NCBI GenBank assembly: GCA_944386365.1
Contig: CALXAT010000007.1
Span: 1-64,000, forward strand
Direction: 5' to 3'
From: an uncultured Clostridia bacterium
GTDB taxonomy: Bacteria > Bacillota > Clostridia > TANB77 > CAG-508
Length of the DNA stretch: 64,000 nucleotides
The notes beneath the pieces were generated by a model, which ran no database searches, had not been told where the DNA came from, and was given only the letters and a program-made list of their open reading frames with translations. Position 1 is the first letter of the stretch. The number at the start of each line of letters is the position of its first letter. Shown piece after piece: positions 30,591 to 40,156 of the stretch. The position numbers were made by a program, and so were the translations under genes.

Positions 30591-30592
30591 AC

Positions 30593-30904
30593 CTACGGAG
30601 TTCTGATAAAGAGTATCACCTCTTTTCCACACTTCACTCTGTAAGCAATTCGTACATCGCAAAGCATAGATGCTTCTCGTATTGTTTCCTTTATGCTCTT
30701 TTTTCTGTTGCAAAGCGAATCCTTGATAAAATCTGCCATTTCCTTTTTCATTCTCTTCTTCAAATCAGAAGAAAACTTCAGTGTAATCCTTCTTTTTTTC
30801 AAGGAAAATGCCGCTCCTTTTTTTAGTTTCCGCACCTTACTATAAGGTACCTTCGAGTACTTTCCCTCGAAGAAATAATAGTCTGTTAAAAAATTTTTTT
30901 TCAT
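30593..30904 (-). CDS. Small basic protein, unknown, foreign-looking
   Basis: The 103-residue protein is strongly basic (stretches KVRKLKKGAAFSLKKRRITLKF and KKRMKKEM), with a more hydrophobic C-terminal end (VILFIRTP). It has no membrane segment. A GGAG ribosome site precedes the ATG. It has a GC-rich terminator and uses CGG as an ordinary arginine codon, unlike native genes here, so it was probably acquired. I do not recognise the family; a nucleic-acid-binding or toxin-like role would be a guess. Confidence 0.6.
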   Translation of the reverse strand: MKKNFLTDYYFFEGKYSKVPYSKVRKLKKGAAFSLKKRRITLKFSSDLKKRMKKEMADFIKDSLCNRKKSIKETIREASMLCDVRIAYRVKCGKEVILFIRTP

Positions 30905-30988
30905 GATAAATTAACTCCTTTCTGCACTCTTTATCACCTTATATTATACCATATTTTGAGGCTTTCGTAAAATGAAATACATATATAA

Positions 30989-31011
30989 AGCCACCTATCC
31001 TCTAGGTGACT
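30989..31011 (-). terminator. Terminator overlapping the rimO stop
   Basis: On the minus strand AGTCACCTA pairs with TAGGTGGCT (one G-T) around GAGGA. The stem begins within the stop codon of rimO and is followed by TTTATAT. Confidence 0.65.
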
Positions 31012-32377
31012 ATATCATTTCAGCGATTACATCATAATCACTAACCTCTGTTACTTTACAATTTCTAAAGTGATTTATAATCTCTTCTGGCTTTTTATCT
31101 ACTGTATTTTTTACATACACAATCCCATCCATTTCAGGTACATCTTGCATGGTTCTTCCAATATAATATTTTCCATCAAAAGACATATCCTCTATCAATA
31201 CTTCATATATTTTTCCAATTTTTTGTTCTTGAAGATTTTTAGATATTTCTTGTTGCACTTTCATAATTTGATTATATCTTGCCTTTTTCGTATTTCCATG
31301 AATTTGATTAGGTAATTTTTCTGCTGGTGTTCCATCTTCTTTTGAATACATAAATGTACCTAATTTATCAAATTTTGCATTTCTTACAAATTCTTTTAAT
31401 TCTTCAAAATCTTCCTTCGTTTCTCCCGGAAAACCTACAATCAAACTTGTTCTTAATACAACATCTGGTATTTGCTCTCGAATGGTGTTTAATAAATTTT
31501 CTATTTGTTCTTTACTGGTTCTTCGATTCATTCTTTTTAGTACTTTATTAGAAATATGTTGAATAGGAATATCAAAATAGTTTGCAATTTTATCATTTTT
31601 TGCTACTGTACTAATTAAATCTTTAGTAATCCCCTCTGGATAAGCATATAAAAATCGAATCCACTTTATACCTTCTATTTTACTTAATTTTTCTAATAAT
31701 TCTGCTAGTTTTGATTCTCCATATATATCCACACCATATTTTGTCGTGTCTTGAGCAATCACAATTAATTCTTTAATTCCTTTGTTGGCTAACATATTTG
31801 CCTCTTCTAAAATATCTTCCATTTTTCTACTAGCAAATGGACCTCTAATGTAAGGAATTGCACAATATGTACATTTATTACTACACCCTTCTCCAATCTT
31901 TATATAGGCATAGTTTTCACCTGTTGTCACAACCCTATTTAAAAATTGTTCTTGTGTTAACATTGGCATTTGTGGTATTTGTGTTATTTTTTTACTAGAT
32001 TTTTTCTTTTTCTTTTCCACAATTCCTCTTTTTATTAAATCTTCAATTTTATCCCACAATTTATCATAATCTTCTATTTTTATAAACAAGTCCACTTCTG
32101 GTAATGCTTTTATTAATTCTTCATAATATCTTTGAACTAGGCATCCCATTACAATTAAATATTTGCATCTTTTCTTTTTGTATTCTGCCATTTCTAAAAT
32201 TGTATTAATTGCCTCTTCTTTTGCAGATTCTATAAATCCACAAGTATTAATTACTAATATATCTGCTTTATCTTCTTCATTTACTATCTGAAATTGATGA
32301 TTTTTAAAGCTTCCTATTAAACTTTCTGTATCTATTAAATTCTTACTACATCCTAGTGATACAAATCCTACATTCAT
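31010..32377 (-). CDS. rimO: Ribosomal protein S12 methylthiotransferase RimO
   Basis: RimO adds a methylthio group to a conserved aspartate of ribosomal protein S12, using radical SAM chemistry. The N-terminal UPF0004 domain (residues 1-120) has cysteines at about 9, 46 and 79. The radical SAM motif CSNKCTYCAIP lies near residue 166, GFPGETKEDF near residue 315, and a TRAM domain near the end. The 455-residue length is normal. It stands alone between the small basic gene and the RNase E/G gene. Confidence 0.96.
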   Translation of the reverse strand: MNVGFVSLGCSKNLIDTESLIGSFKNHQFQIVNEEDKADILVINTCGFIESAKEEAINTILEMAEYKKKRCKYLIVMGCLVQRYYEELIKALPEVDLFIKIEDYDKLWDKIEDLIKRGIVEKKKKKSSKKITQIPQMPMLTQEQFLNRVVTTGENYAYIKIGEGCSNKCTYCAIPYIRGPFASRKMEDILEEANMLANKGIKELIVIAQDTTKYGVDIYGESKLAELLEKLSKIEGIKWIRFLYAYPEGITKDLISTVAKNDKIANYFDIPIQHISNKVLKRMNRRTSKEQIENLLNTIREQIPDVVLRTSLIVGFPGETKEDFEELKEFVRNAKFDKLGTFMYSKEDGTPAEKLPNQIHGNTKKARYNQIMKVQQEISKNLQEQKIGKIYEVLIEDMSFDGKYYIGRTMQDVPEMDGIVYVKNTVDKKPEEIINHFRNCKVTEVSDYDVIAEMI

Positions 32378-32444
32378 TTTGTATTTCTTCCTCTTTCTAT
32401 TCCATTTTTCTAATATTTCTTAATCTATTACTCTACACTTTATA

Positions 32445-32490
32445 GTCTTGTCCCTTTTGGTTTCTTTTTGAAACGATTTGACACGTCCCC
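32445..32490 (-). repeat. TAGGGACGTGTC repeat, copy 2
   Basis: On the minus strand GGGGACGTGTCAAATCG, then GTTTC and a purine/T stretch, then AAGGGACAAGAC. It begins five bases after the rng stop codon. The central GAAAC arm has diverged. Confidence 0.8.
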
Positions 32491-32495
32491 AATGT

Positions 32496-33680
32496 TCAAT
32501 CTTTATGACTACATATGTGTTTTCTGGTCATTTCCATTAGGTCTAATTTTGTAAATCCTTCTATTTGTGTTTTACTTCTATCTTTTTTTAATTCTTGCTT
32601 TAGTAATTCTTCTATTTCTTTTTTATCTTTTTCTTTTTGCATATCTATATAGTCTATAATAATGATTCCGCCAATATCTCTAAGCCTTAATTGTTTTGCT
32701 ATTTCTATAGTTGCTTCTTTATTGACTTTAAATATGGTATCTTCCATTGTTTTATTTCCTGTATATTTTCCTGTATTTACATCGATTGCTGTTAATGCTT
32801 CTGTTTTATCGATTGTGATAAATCCTCCACATTTTAGCCATACTTTTCTATTACTGATTTTCATAATTTGTTGTTCTAAATCATACATATCAAATATGGA
32901 TTCTTCACTTTTTACAAATATTTGTAAATCTTTATATTCTTTATTTTCATTTTTTATTTTATTAATTTCGTTGTAATCTACACTATCATTTACAATAACT
33001 CTGGACAATCCTTTGCTTGGTAAGTCCATTAACATTTTTTCAACAATATCTTCACTTTTATATAATAGTCTAGGTGCTTTTTTATCTTCTTCTTTACTAG
33101 CTTCTAAGATTTTTTTCCATTTGTTTTCAACATATTGTATATCTTCAATAACTTCTTTTTCTTTTCCTTCTGCTGAAGTTCTTATAACAGCTCCATTACC
33201 TTTTGATAAGTTGTCCCTTACTAATTTTATTAATCTTTCTTGTTCTTGTTTATCTTCTATTTTTTGCGATGCCGTAACAATATCTGTATTTGGCATAAGT
33301 ACAATATATTTTCCTGGTAAATTTATATGTGTCGATATTCTAGCGCCTTTCTTTTCATTACTATCTTTTTTGATTTGTACTAATAATTTTTGATTTGGTT
33401 TTATCAATTCATTTATTTCTTGATTTAAATTAGGTTTTTCTTTTTTTTCATCTTTTTTCTCCAATATATCTTTTAAATGTATTAAACTATTTTTTTCAAT
33501 CCCAATATCTACAAAAGCTGCTTGCATTCCTTTTATAATGTCTTTTACCACACCTATATATATATTACCTTCATTTTTATTATCTTCTTCTTTTTCTTCA
33601 TAATATTCTACAATTTTTCCATTTTCTAGTAATACAATTTTTCTTTCTTTTTCTACTCTTTTTATGATTAATTCTAACAT
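32496..33680 (-). CDS. rng: Ribonuclease E/G family protein, short form
   Basis: It should cleave single-stranded RNA during mRNA and rRNA processing. The S1 region (about residues 37-105), the catalytic DVNTGKY near residue 303 and IIIIDYIDM near residue 336 are seen. The protein is 394 residues and ends MTRKHICSHKD. The zinc-link CPxC and the small C-terminal domain found in longer family members are absent, so dimer assembly may differ. It precedes pth's position on the same strand by 20 bases, implying cotranscription. Confidence 0.92.
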   Translation of the reverse strand: MLELIIKRVEKERKIVLLENGKIVEYYEEKEEDNKNEGNIYIGVVKDIIKGMQAAFVDIGIEKNSLIHLKDILEKKDEKKEKPNLNQEINELIKPNQKLLVQIKKDSNEKKGARISTHINLPGKYIVLMPNTDIVTASQKIEDKQEQERLIKLVRDNLSKGNGAVIRTSAEGKEKEVIEDIQYVENKWKKILEASKEEDKKAPRLLYKSEDIVEKMLMDLPSKGLSRVIVNDSVDYNEINKIKNENKEYKDLQIFVKSEESIFDMYDLEQQIMKISNRKVWLKCGGFITIDKTEALTAIDVNTGKYTGNKTMEDTIFKVNKEATIEIAKQLRLRDIGGIIIIDYIDMQKEKDKKEIEELLKQELKKDRSKTQIEGFTKLDLMEMTRKHICSHKD

Positions 33681-33700
33681 TTTTGTCTACCTTTCTTGTT

Positions 33701-34261
33701 TTAATTAAATTTATTCATTGCGGAATCCACACCATTTGTTATTATTTCTATAATTGCTTCTTTTGCTTTCTCTGTTCCTAAATCTAGTTTTTTTCTTTCT
33801 TCCTCTGATATGTTATTTCCTATTACATAATTTATTCTGTCATTTTTATATTCTGGTGTTCCTATGCCCACTCTTATTCTTGTAAATTCCTCTGATTTCA
33901 CATGTTGTATAACAGATTTCATTCCATTATGCGAACCTGCTCCACCTTTTTTTCTTATTTTTATTTTTCCTGGTTCTACATCCATATCATCATATATAAC
34001 AATCATATCTTTTAAATCTATTTTATAAAAATTTAAAACTTCTATAATACTTTCTCCACTTAAATTCATATATGTTTGTGGTTTTAGGAGAATCACCTTT
34101 TCGTTTTCTATAATTCCTGTTCCATAAATTCCCTTAAATCTATTTTTATTGCATTCGATTTTATATTCCTTGGCTAATTTGTTTATTGTATCAAATCCCA
34201 TATTATGTCTTGTATTTGCATATTCATTTTCAGGATTTCCTAACCCTACAATTAAAAACAT
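33701..34261 (-). CDS. pth: Peptidyl-tRNA hydrolase
   Basis: It recycles tRNA by cutting peptidyl-tRNA released from stalled ribosomes. The 186-residue protein has GLGNPENEYANTRHNMGFD at residues 6-24 (catalytic His near 20), LLKPQTYMNLSGES near 59 and the glycine-rich KKGGAGSHNGMKS near 104. All expected residues are present. It lies between spoVG and rng on the minus strand. Confidence 0.97.
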   Translation of the reverse strand: MFLIVGLGNPENEYANTRHNMGFDTINKLAKEYKIECNKNRFKGIYGTGIIENEKVILLKPQTYMNLSGESIIEVLNFYKIDLKDMIVIYDDMDVEPGKIKIRKKGGAGSHNGMKSVIQHVKSEEFTRIRVGIGTPEYKNDRINYVIGNNISEEERKKLDLGTEKAKEAIIEIITNGVDSAMNKFN

Positions 34262-34349
34262 TTTTATTCCTCTTTTCTTATTCTATAAATAAACAATCCA
34301 TAATATTTTACATTGTTTTTAGTGGATTTTCAAGCTTTTGCGCACAAAA

Positions 34350-34369
34350 AAAGCACTTTTAAGTGCTTT
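34350..34369 (-). terminator. spoVG terminator
   Basis: AAAGCACTT and AAGTGCTTT pair, with seven T following on the minus strand, eight bases after the spoVG stop. Confidence 0.88.
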
Positions 34370-34377
34370 ATTTATTA

Positions 34378-34650
34378 TTATTCTGCTGATTCCTCTGTTT
34401 CTGGAGCTTCATAAGCATCTAATATAGCTTTTTGAATTTTCTCTCTAGTTTCAGCATTAATTGGATGAGCTATATCTTTGAATTCTCCGTTTGGAGTTTT
34501 TCTACTTGGCATAGCTATAAATAATCCATTTTGACTTTCGATAACTTTGATATCATGAATTACGAATTCGTTATCGAATGTTACAGAAGCAACAGCTTTC
34601 ATTCTGTTCTCTGAATTTACTTTTCTTAAACGTACATCTGTGATTTGCAT
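34378..34650 (-). CDS. spoVG: SpoVG RNA-binding regulator
   Basis: SpoVG is a small regulator that binds nucleic acids and affects septation and sporulation. [11 protein letters not shown] at the start, the conserved core ([21 protein letters not shown]) and [19 protein letters not shown] are diagnostic. I start it at 34650 (90 residues); AGGTG lies nine bases upstream, and the in-frame GTG at 34662 is part of that site. The leader holds an 8+8 inverted repeat. Confidence 0.97.
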   Translation of the reverse strand: MQITDVRLRKVNSENRMKAVASVTFDNEFVIHDIKVIESQNGLFIAMPSRKTPNGEFKDIAHPINAETREKIQKAILDAYEAPETEESAE

Positions 34651-34689
34651 TTTGTAGTGCACCTACCTTCCTTAAGTTTTAAAAAATTT

Positions 34690-34716
34690 TTGTACATATA
34701 TAAATTTTATGTACAA
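34690..34716 (-). promoter_or_regulatory. Inverted repeat in the spoVG leader
   Basis: TTGTACAT (34690-34697) and ATGTACAA (34709-34716) form a perfect inverted repeat with an 11-base spacer. A TATAAT on the minus strand (34716-34721) overlaps its upstream edge, so it could be an operator or a leader hairpin. The rest of 34651-34920 is very A/T-rich with no gene. Confidence 0.5.
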
Positions 34717-34921
34717 TTATATTATTCTTCATAAAAAATTTTTTTCCTTCTTTTTTTTACATTTTTTTTATTTTTGTATAGTAACACTTTTTTATTGAAT
34801 AAAATATATTAAAATATATATATCTTTTCGCCTTATTCCGTTAAAAGGAAATCTTTATATTCTTTTTATCTAAATCATATAAAAATATATCTATTTTCAT
34901 CTTTAAATTTGTCCAAAAGTA

Positions 34922-34950
34922 TTGAATTTTTAGTAATATAATTATATAAT
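34922..34950 (+). promoter_or_regulatory. murC promoter
   Basis: TTGAAT (34922-34927), 17 bases, perfect TATAAT (34945-34950). The leader to the chosen ATG is about 45 bases. Confidence 0.85.
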
Positions 34951-35002
34951 GCGTTTTGGAATTTTATTCAATTTAGAATATTTACAAAAGGAGTGTCTTT
35001 TA

Positions 35003-36385
35003 ATGCCTAATATAAATAATTTGAAAAAATATAAAAATATACATATGATTGGAATTGGTGGAACAAGTATGAGTGGTATTGCTGAAATTCTTTATAACTG
35101 GGGATTTCATATTACTGGTTCTGATTTAGCAAATTCTGAATCTGTTCAAACTTTAATCCATAGAGGAATTAAAGTTACTGTTGGACATAACTTAGAAGAT
35201 GTAAAAAACGCTGATGTTATCATATACTCTGCAGCAATAAAACAAGAAGATCCTGAAATGGTAGAAGCCAAAAAATTACATATTCCTACAATTGAAAGAG
35301 CTGATTTTTTAGGTGAAATAACCAGATGTTTTAAAGATACCATTTGTATTTCTGGAACACATGGAAAAACAACAACTACTTCTATGATTTCACTTTGTTT
35401 CATTTCAGCTTTAACAGATCCAAGTATACAAGTTGGTGCCTATTTAAAGCCATTAGATGGAAACTATAGAGTTGGAAATAGTGAACATTTTATTATAGAA
35501 GCTTGTGAATATGTAGAAAGTTTTTTGAAATTTAGTCCTAAAGCTGAAATCATACTAAATATTGACAATGATCATTTAGATTATTTTAAAACTTTTGATA
35601 ATATAAAAAAAGCTTTTATAAAATATGTAAAATTATTACCTGATGATGGTATTTTAGTAATAAATGGTGATGATAAAAATTGTCTAGAACTTGCTAATTA
35701 TACAAATGCATCTATAATGACTTATGGTATAAATAATCAAGATGTTGACTTTTATGCAACAAACATAGAATTCAATGATGATGGATTTGCAAAATTTGAT
35801 GTGTATTATAATCATGAATATTTTGACACAATGCAATTATCTGTACCTGGTAAACACAACATTTCAAATGCACTTGCTTGTATTGCAATTTGTACAAAAT
35901 ATAAAATTAGTAAAGATGTTATAAAATCTACATTACTCAACTTTACTGGTGCACATAGACGATTTGAATATAAAGGTAAAATTAATGGAATTGCCAGCGT
36001 TTATGATGATTATGGTCATCACCCTACTGAAATTGTTGCTACTGCAAAATCGTTGATGAATAAAAAATACAATCATTCTTGGGTCATTTTTCAACCACAT
36101 ACCTATAGTAGAACTAAAAATTTATTAGATGATTTTGCAAAAGCATTACTAAATTTTGATAATGTTATTGTATTGGACATATATGCTGCAAGAGAGACCA
36201 ATACCTATAACATCTCTGCTAAAGATTTAGTCAATAAACTACATTCTTTAGGAAAAAATGCTTTATATATCCCTGATTTTAATGAATGTGTAGATTATGT
36301 TAAAAAACATATTGATGAAAATGATATTGTACTTACATTAGGTGCTGGAACAGTTACCAATATTGGTCCTATGTTAGTTAATTAA
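35003..36385 (+). CDS. murC: UDP-N-acetylmuramate-L-alanine ligase MurC
   Basis: It adds L-alanine to UDP-MurNAc in the cytoplasm, starting the peptidoglycan stem peptide. The N-terminal Rossmann segment HMIGIGGTSMSGIAEIL, the ATP loop ISGTHGKTTTTSM near residue 115 and the later Mur-ligase residues (NIDNDHLDYF, GAHRRFE, DDYGHHPTEI) are clear. I start it at 35003 (460 residues), because AAAGGAG lies upstream. The earlier in-frame ATG at 34949 falls inside the -10 box and cannot be used. Confidence 0.97.
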   Translation: MPNINNLKKYKNIHMIGIGGTSMSGIAEILYNWGFHITGSDLANSESVQTLIHRGIKVTVGHNLEDVKNADVIIYSAAIKQEDPEMVEAKKLHIPTIERADFLGEITRCFKDTICISGTHGKTTTTSMISLCFISALTDPSIQVGAYLKPLDGNYRVGNSEHFIIEACEYVESFLKFSPKAEIILNIDNDHLDYFKTFDNIKKAFIKYVKLLPDDGILVINGDDKNCLELANYTNASIMTYGINNQDVDFYATNIEFNDDGFAKFDVYYNHEYFDTMQLSVPGKHNISNALACIAICTKYKISKDVIKSTLLNFTGAHRRFEYKGKINGIASVYDDYGHHPTEIVATAKSLMNKKYNHSWVIFQPHTYSRTKNLLDDFAKALLNFDNVIVLDIYAARETNTYNISAKDLVNKLHSLGKNALYIPDFNECVDYVKKHIDENDIVLTLGAGTVTNIGPMLVN

Positions 36386-36426
36386 TTTTAAGAAATTTAA
36401 TTTTGTATAAAATTCTATAATTTAAA

Positions 36427-36475
36427 GATATCTAATAGAAAATCATTTTGAGATTTTCATTAGATACCTTTTTTT
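36427..36475 (+). terminator. murC terminator
   Basis: GATATCTAATAGAAAATC pairs with GATTTTCATTAGATAC, followed by seven T. Confidence 0.85.
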
Positions 36476-36484
36476 ATTTTCAAT

Positions 36485-36529
36485 CCCTTCCCTTTTGGAT
36501 ATTTTTTGTCCATTTTGGCACATCCCTAT
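36485..36529 (-). repeat. TAGGGAC repeat, divergent copy 3
   Basis: On the minus strand TAGGGATGTGCCAAAATGG ... AAAAGGGAAGGG. It begins directly after the TAA stop of spoIVB. The ends match the family, but the middle has diverged. Confidence 0.6.
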
Positions 36530-37761
36530 TAGTCTACTTCCTTAGATTGTTTTAACATTAGATCACCAAATATTGCATATCCTTCTGTGGCTGAATTTAC
36601 TAGAACATGTGTAACGGCTCCTACAAATTTACCATTTTGTATAATTGGTGACCCACTCATTCCTTGAATGATGCCACCTGTTTTTTCTATTAATCTTTCA
36701 TCTGTTATTTTTATTTCCATACTTTTGTTATTATAATTATTTTCTTTATATATTTTTGTTATTTCTATCTCATATTCTTCTACGTTACGATTATCTAAAC
36801 TGCACAAAATCGTTGCTTTCCCTAATTTTATTTCATCTCTTAATGCAACTTCCATTTCTTTATTCATATCAATATTTAAACTAGATATATCTTTTATCTT
36901 TCCATAAATTCCAAACTCTGTATTTTTGGAAATTTCTCCTATTGTTTCCTGCTCTTCAATAGTTCCTTGAATTTTTCCAGGATTTCCATCTTCCCCTTTT
37001 TTTATATTTAATACTTTTGCTGTAACAAATTCTCCTGAGGCAATATTTAATAAATCTCCTGTATCGATATCTGTGATTCCATGTCCTAAAGCACCAAAAC
37101 TTTGTGTTGATGGTTCATAAAATGTAACGGTTCCTACACCTGCAGCACTATCTCTTACCCATAATCCTAATTTGTATTCCTTTTCACTTGTTTTTACAGG
37201 TGTAATACTACATGCTTTTGTCTGTTCATCATGTATATATTCTATATTTACTTTTTCACCATTTGACATATTTATTCTTTCTATTAATTCATCTGTTGAA
37301 GTAATTATATTTTCATTTACTTTAACAATTGTATCGCCTTCTTCTATTCCTGTATTTTCATATGGTTTATATGTTTTACTATCTTCTCCTTCTATCTCAG
37401 ACATTCCTACGACTAGTACGCCATTTGTATATAGTTTTACACCTGCTATATTACCAACTGGAACGACTGTTGTTTTCGGAAGAACAGAAACATCTATATC
37501 TTTTATAAATAATTTATCAAATAAATTTATGGATAACTTCTCATTTCCTACTTTATTTATTGTTTTTTCTCCAGTATTCGCAGAAGTTTCTAAAACTTCA
37601 TCTTCTGAATTTAAGGTAATTCCGAAACCCGTTTTTAATGATATATTCTCTCCTTCAAATATCGTAATTTCATCTGGTATATATTGTATTAGCAGAACAT
37701 ATATATATATAATTAATAAAAAAATTAATAATACTATTCTTTTTATTATTTTTTTATGCAT
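36529..37761 (-). CDS. spoIVB: SpoIVB serine peptidase (sigma-K checkpoint)
   Basis: SpoIVB is secreted from the forespore and triggers processing of pro-sigma-K. A signal anchor (residues about 8-26), a PDZ domain (about 125-200) and an S55 peptidase domain (about 205-400) are visible. The latter has histidine in FGALGHGITD and serine in GMSGSPII. The length of 410 is normal. The gene stands alone, with a repeat after its stop, and lies just downstream of the Tad-like operon on the same strand. Confidence 0.96.
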   Translation of the reverse strand: MHKKIIKRIVLLIFLLIIYIYVLLIQYIPDEITIFEGENISLKTGFGITLNSEDEVLETSANTGEKTINKVGNEKLSINLFDKLFIKDIDVSVLPKTTVVPVGNIAGVKLYTNGVLVVGMSEIEGEDSKTYKPYENTGIEEGDTIVKVNENIITSTDELIERINMSNGEKVNIEYIHDEQTKACSITPVKTSEKEYKLGLWVRDSAAGVGTVTFYEPSTQSFGALGHGITDIDTGDLLNIASGEFVTAKVLNIKKGEDGNPGKIQGTIEEQETIGEISKNTEFGIYGKIKDISSLNIDMNKEMEVALRDEIKLGKATILCSLDNRNVEEYEIEITKIYKENNYNNKSMEIKITDERLIEKTGGIIQGMSGSPIIQNGKFVGAVTHVLVNSATEGYAIFGDLMLKQSKEVD

Positions 37762-37870
37762 ACACTTCTCCTTTAATATGTATTATTCACTTAATCTCTT
37801 TTTGTATACATAAAAATAAAAAAAACTGTTTATATTTTTATATAAACAGCTTTTTAGTCTTTTTTATTTT

Positions 37871-39988
37871 TTATTGAAAAGCAAAATCTACTAATCTTTC
37901 AACTACTTCTAAATAATCATTACTTAACACCGCTTGAGAATGAATTTGTTTATGCGATCCTATGGTAGTATATCCTATTAAATCATAGGTATCACTATCT
38001 CCAAAATATTTTGCAGTTGCTAAGACTCCTACTCCAGATTTAAATTTTACTTTCGTAATAGAACTATTTGTTTCGCCTTCATTAACAGCATTTATTGTCA
38101 TACCTTGTAAGGCTCCCGACTGCACTGCTACTGATTCAATGTTTGCAGTAGTAACTTGTGTAGATTCTTCAATTAAATTATTATCATTTTTATTTGCATC
38201 ATCGGAAATTGTTATTAAATGATAATTTAATATAGATTGATCTGCTATATCTCCTGTAGGCCAAACATAAGCATCACATATTACTAAATCATAATCATTT
38301 GCTTCATCCATTATTACATTATTTATATATTGGGAAACATTACTTCTTGTAGTCGTCTCTAACTTAACTGTTGTATATTTTTCTAGCAAATTCGTTTGTA
38401 ATCTTGCTAAATTGCTTCCTCTTCCACTGTCTGACACGCCAAAAAGCAGTATTTTTTTATTTGATTTAGCAACTTCTTTATATGTCTCTGTCGCTTCAGA
38501 AGGATTTCTAAATACTTTATACATACTATATCTTTCTCTTCCTAATGCAGTATAATATACCTTTGCCAGATCTTTATGATCATCTAAATACTGATAAATA
38601 TTTGAAGTTCCAACTGCATCTGTTTGTGTAATATAACAGGTATAACATCCCAGTTGTTTATGTGGATAATAATAATAAGTTTCTTCTGATGAAGTACTTC
38701 CAAGTGATTTTCTTTCCAAATCTATATTAAATACTCCCATTGAATTTGCGTTTACTGCTAAATTTTCATGTGTAACTCTATGATAAGTACTATTGTTATC
38801 ATTGATATTTTCTACAATATATATAGAATTCTCCGTAACAACTTCTTCATTTTTATTATTATTAATAACGGAATATCCATTATATATCTTCCCGCCAATA
38901 CTTAGTCCTTGCAAAAAACTAATTAATGAAACATTATTTAATATTTTTTCCCAATCTTCTTCTGCTAATTTAGGCATTCTAAATTCATAAGATCCTGTAC
39001 CATAGTTATTGTAATTGGCTAATGCTATTGATAAATTACTTTCTACTACATAACGAATAACTGCTAATCTATGTTGATTAAAATTAGAATCTGGTTCTTC
39101 TATTCCATCAAAATCAAATATTTTATAGTTTCCATCAACAAAGCTATAAATAACATCTCCATTCTCATCTTTAACATCTTCTACGCCTACCGCATTTGCT
39201 GAAGTTAAATTGGTCAATCCATAGCTTTCTACCCTTTTTCTAAATTCATAAGCTTCTTTATAATATTGATAACCCATATCATTATTTTCATTTTTAAAAG
39301 GACCTTGTCCAGAATTCTTCTTTCCATTTAATATCGTAAACCAAGTTCCATCATCATCCTCATAGTATTTTACACCATTAATTTTAATATAAGGATATCT
39401 TTTATTTCCTATATATTCTGTTAATTGTGGTTCAGATGTTATATTAACACCTCTATATGTTATACTTCCTGTAGAACTATTATAGGATATATCATCTATT
39501 AAATATCCAGCATCGTTTATTGCTTTTCCATTTTGATCATATCCTTGTATGGTTATATAATTATCTAACGAATAGGTAATAACAACATCCATTTGTCCAT
39601 TTACATATCTACAACTATAATAAATATATGGCTTTAAACCTGTTACTTCTTCTCCATTTGTATATGTCGCATTTGGTTTTAAAGAATTTCTGGTCTCTTC
39701 ATCTAATGTGTTTTCAAATGGTGAATAAATATAAAAGCCATCATATAATGTAAATACCAATGCCGGTACATATTCTTTTAAATTATCACTATTATATCCT
39801 GTCATATTAAAAGATGATGCTATTGATGTAAAAAAACTATTCGCCGCTGCTTCTATATCTCTTATTTTTGAATTTGTTAAATCTGATGTACTACTATTTA
39901 TCGTATTTAATTGGAATGCTTTAATTGCATCATAAGTTGAATTGTCTAATTTGGTATCATATTCTATTTGTAATGCTAATGTATCCAC
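37871..39988 (-). CDS. Large exported Tad-locus protein, main part
   Basis: This 705-residue frame has no ATG or ribosome site and begins right after a frame break. The signal-anchor coding part (39957-40073, MKIQYLAVIFVIIMLPISLVFSAYT) is in the other frame. Joined by a +1 shift at CGG (39996-39998) it reads ...SAYTGAQVDTLALQIEYDTKL, a continuous exported protein of about 733 residues. It is rich in Asn, Tyr, Ser and Asp. The C-terminal part contains a Rossmann-like stretch (KKILLFGVSDSGRGSNLARLQ ... DYDLVICDAYVWP). It closes the pilus operon and may be a tip or adhesin protein, by position only. Confidence 0.8.
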   Translation of the reverse strand: MDTLALQIEYDTKLDNSTYDAIKAFQLNTINSSTSDLTNSKIRDIEAAANSFFTSIASSFNMTGYNSDNLKEYVPALVFTLYDGFYIYSPFENTLDEETRNSLKPNATYTNGEEVTGLKPYIYYSCRYVNGQMDVVITYSLDNYITIQGYDQNGKAINDAGYLIDDISYNSSTGSITYRGVNITSEPQLTEYIGNKRYPYIKINGVKYYEDDDGTWFTILNGKKNSGQGPFKNENNDMGYQYYKEAYEFRKRVESYGLTNLTSANAVGVEDVKDENGDVIYSFVDGNYKIFDFDGIEEPDSNFNQHRLAVIRYVVESNLSIALANYNNYGTGSYEFRMPKLAEEDWEKILNNVSLISFLQGLSIGGKIYNGYSVINNNKNEEVVTENSIYIVENINDNNSTYHRVTHENLAVNANSMGVFNIDLERKSLGSTSSEETYYYYPHKQLGCYTCYITQTDAVGTSNIYQYLDDHKDLAKVYYTALGRERYSMYKVFRNPSEATETYKEVAKSNKKILLFGVSDSGRGSNLARLQTNLLEKYTTVKLETTTRSNVSQYINNVIMDEANDYDLVICDAYVWPTGDIADQSILNYHLITISDDANKNDNNLIEESTQVTTANIESVAVQSGALQGMTINAVNEGETNSSITKVKFKSGVGVLATAKYFGDSDTYDLIGYTTIGSHKQIHSQAVLSNDYLEVVERLVDFAFQ

Positions 39989-40073
39989 CTGTGCACCGTG
40001 TATAGGCTGAAAATACTAGTGATATTGGTAACATGATTATTACAAAAATAACCGCTAAATATTGAATTTTCAT
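39957..40073 (-). CDS. Signal-anchor part of the large Tad-locus protein
   Basis: ATG at 40073 opens a 38-codon frame. Its first 25 residues are a typical membrane anchor (MKIQYLAVIFVIIMLPISLVFSAYT) and its frame-0 tail is short and odd (RCTGGYISITNRI). The break at the CGG codon links it in +1 to the 705-residue frame. On its own it would be a useless peptide, so it is best read as the start of the larger gene. Confidence 0.7.
   Translation of the reverse strand: MKIQYLAVIFVIIMLPISLVFSAYTRCTGGYISITNRI
39996..39998 (-). other. CGG +1 frameshift site, large Tad-locus protein
   Basis: The minus-strand frame reads TAT ACA CGG TGC. Skipping the first C gives ACA GGT GCA CAG GTG GAT, which joins the signal anchor to the 705-residue frame. 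Confidence 0.75.
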
Positions 40074-40156
40074 AAATCCATCTTTCCTTTGTATCCTTAT
40101 TTTTTAATAGCCTGTAACTTTTTAATTACAGGCTATTATATAATATATTACAATTA

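Noticed and set aside
30522-30713. Second frame (63 codons) across the GC-rich hairpin
   Set aside because: It overlaps the 103-residue gene in another frame, runs through the terminator stem and has no ribosome site.
34949-35002. Earlier ATG for murC
   Set aside because: The ATG at 34949 falls within the -10 hexamer, so it would not be on the transcript; the ATG at 35003 has AAAGGAG.
37172-37813. Open frame of 213 codons opposite spoIVB
   Set aside because: Antisense shadow of spoIVB with no ribosome site or motif.
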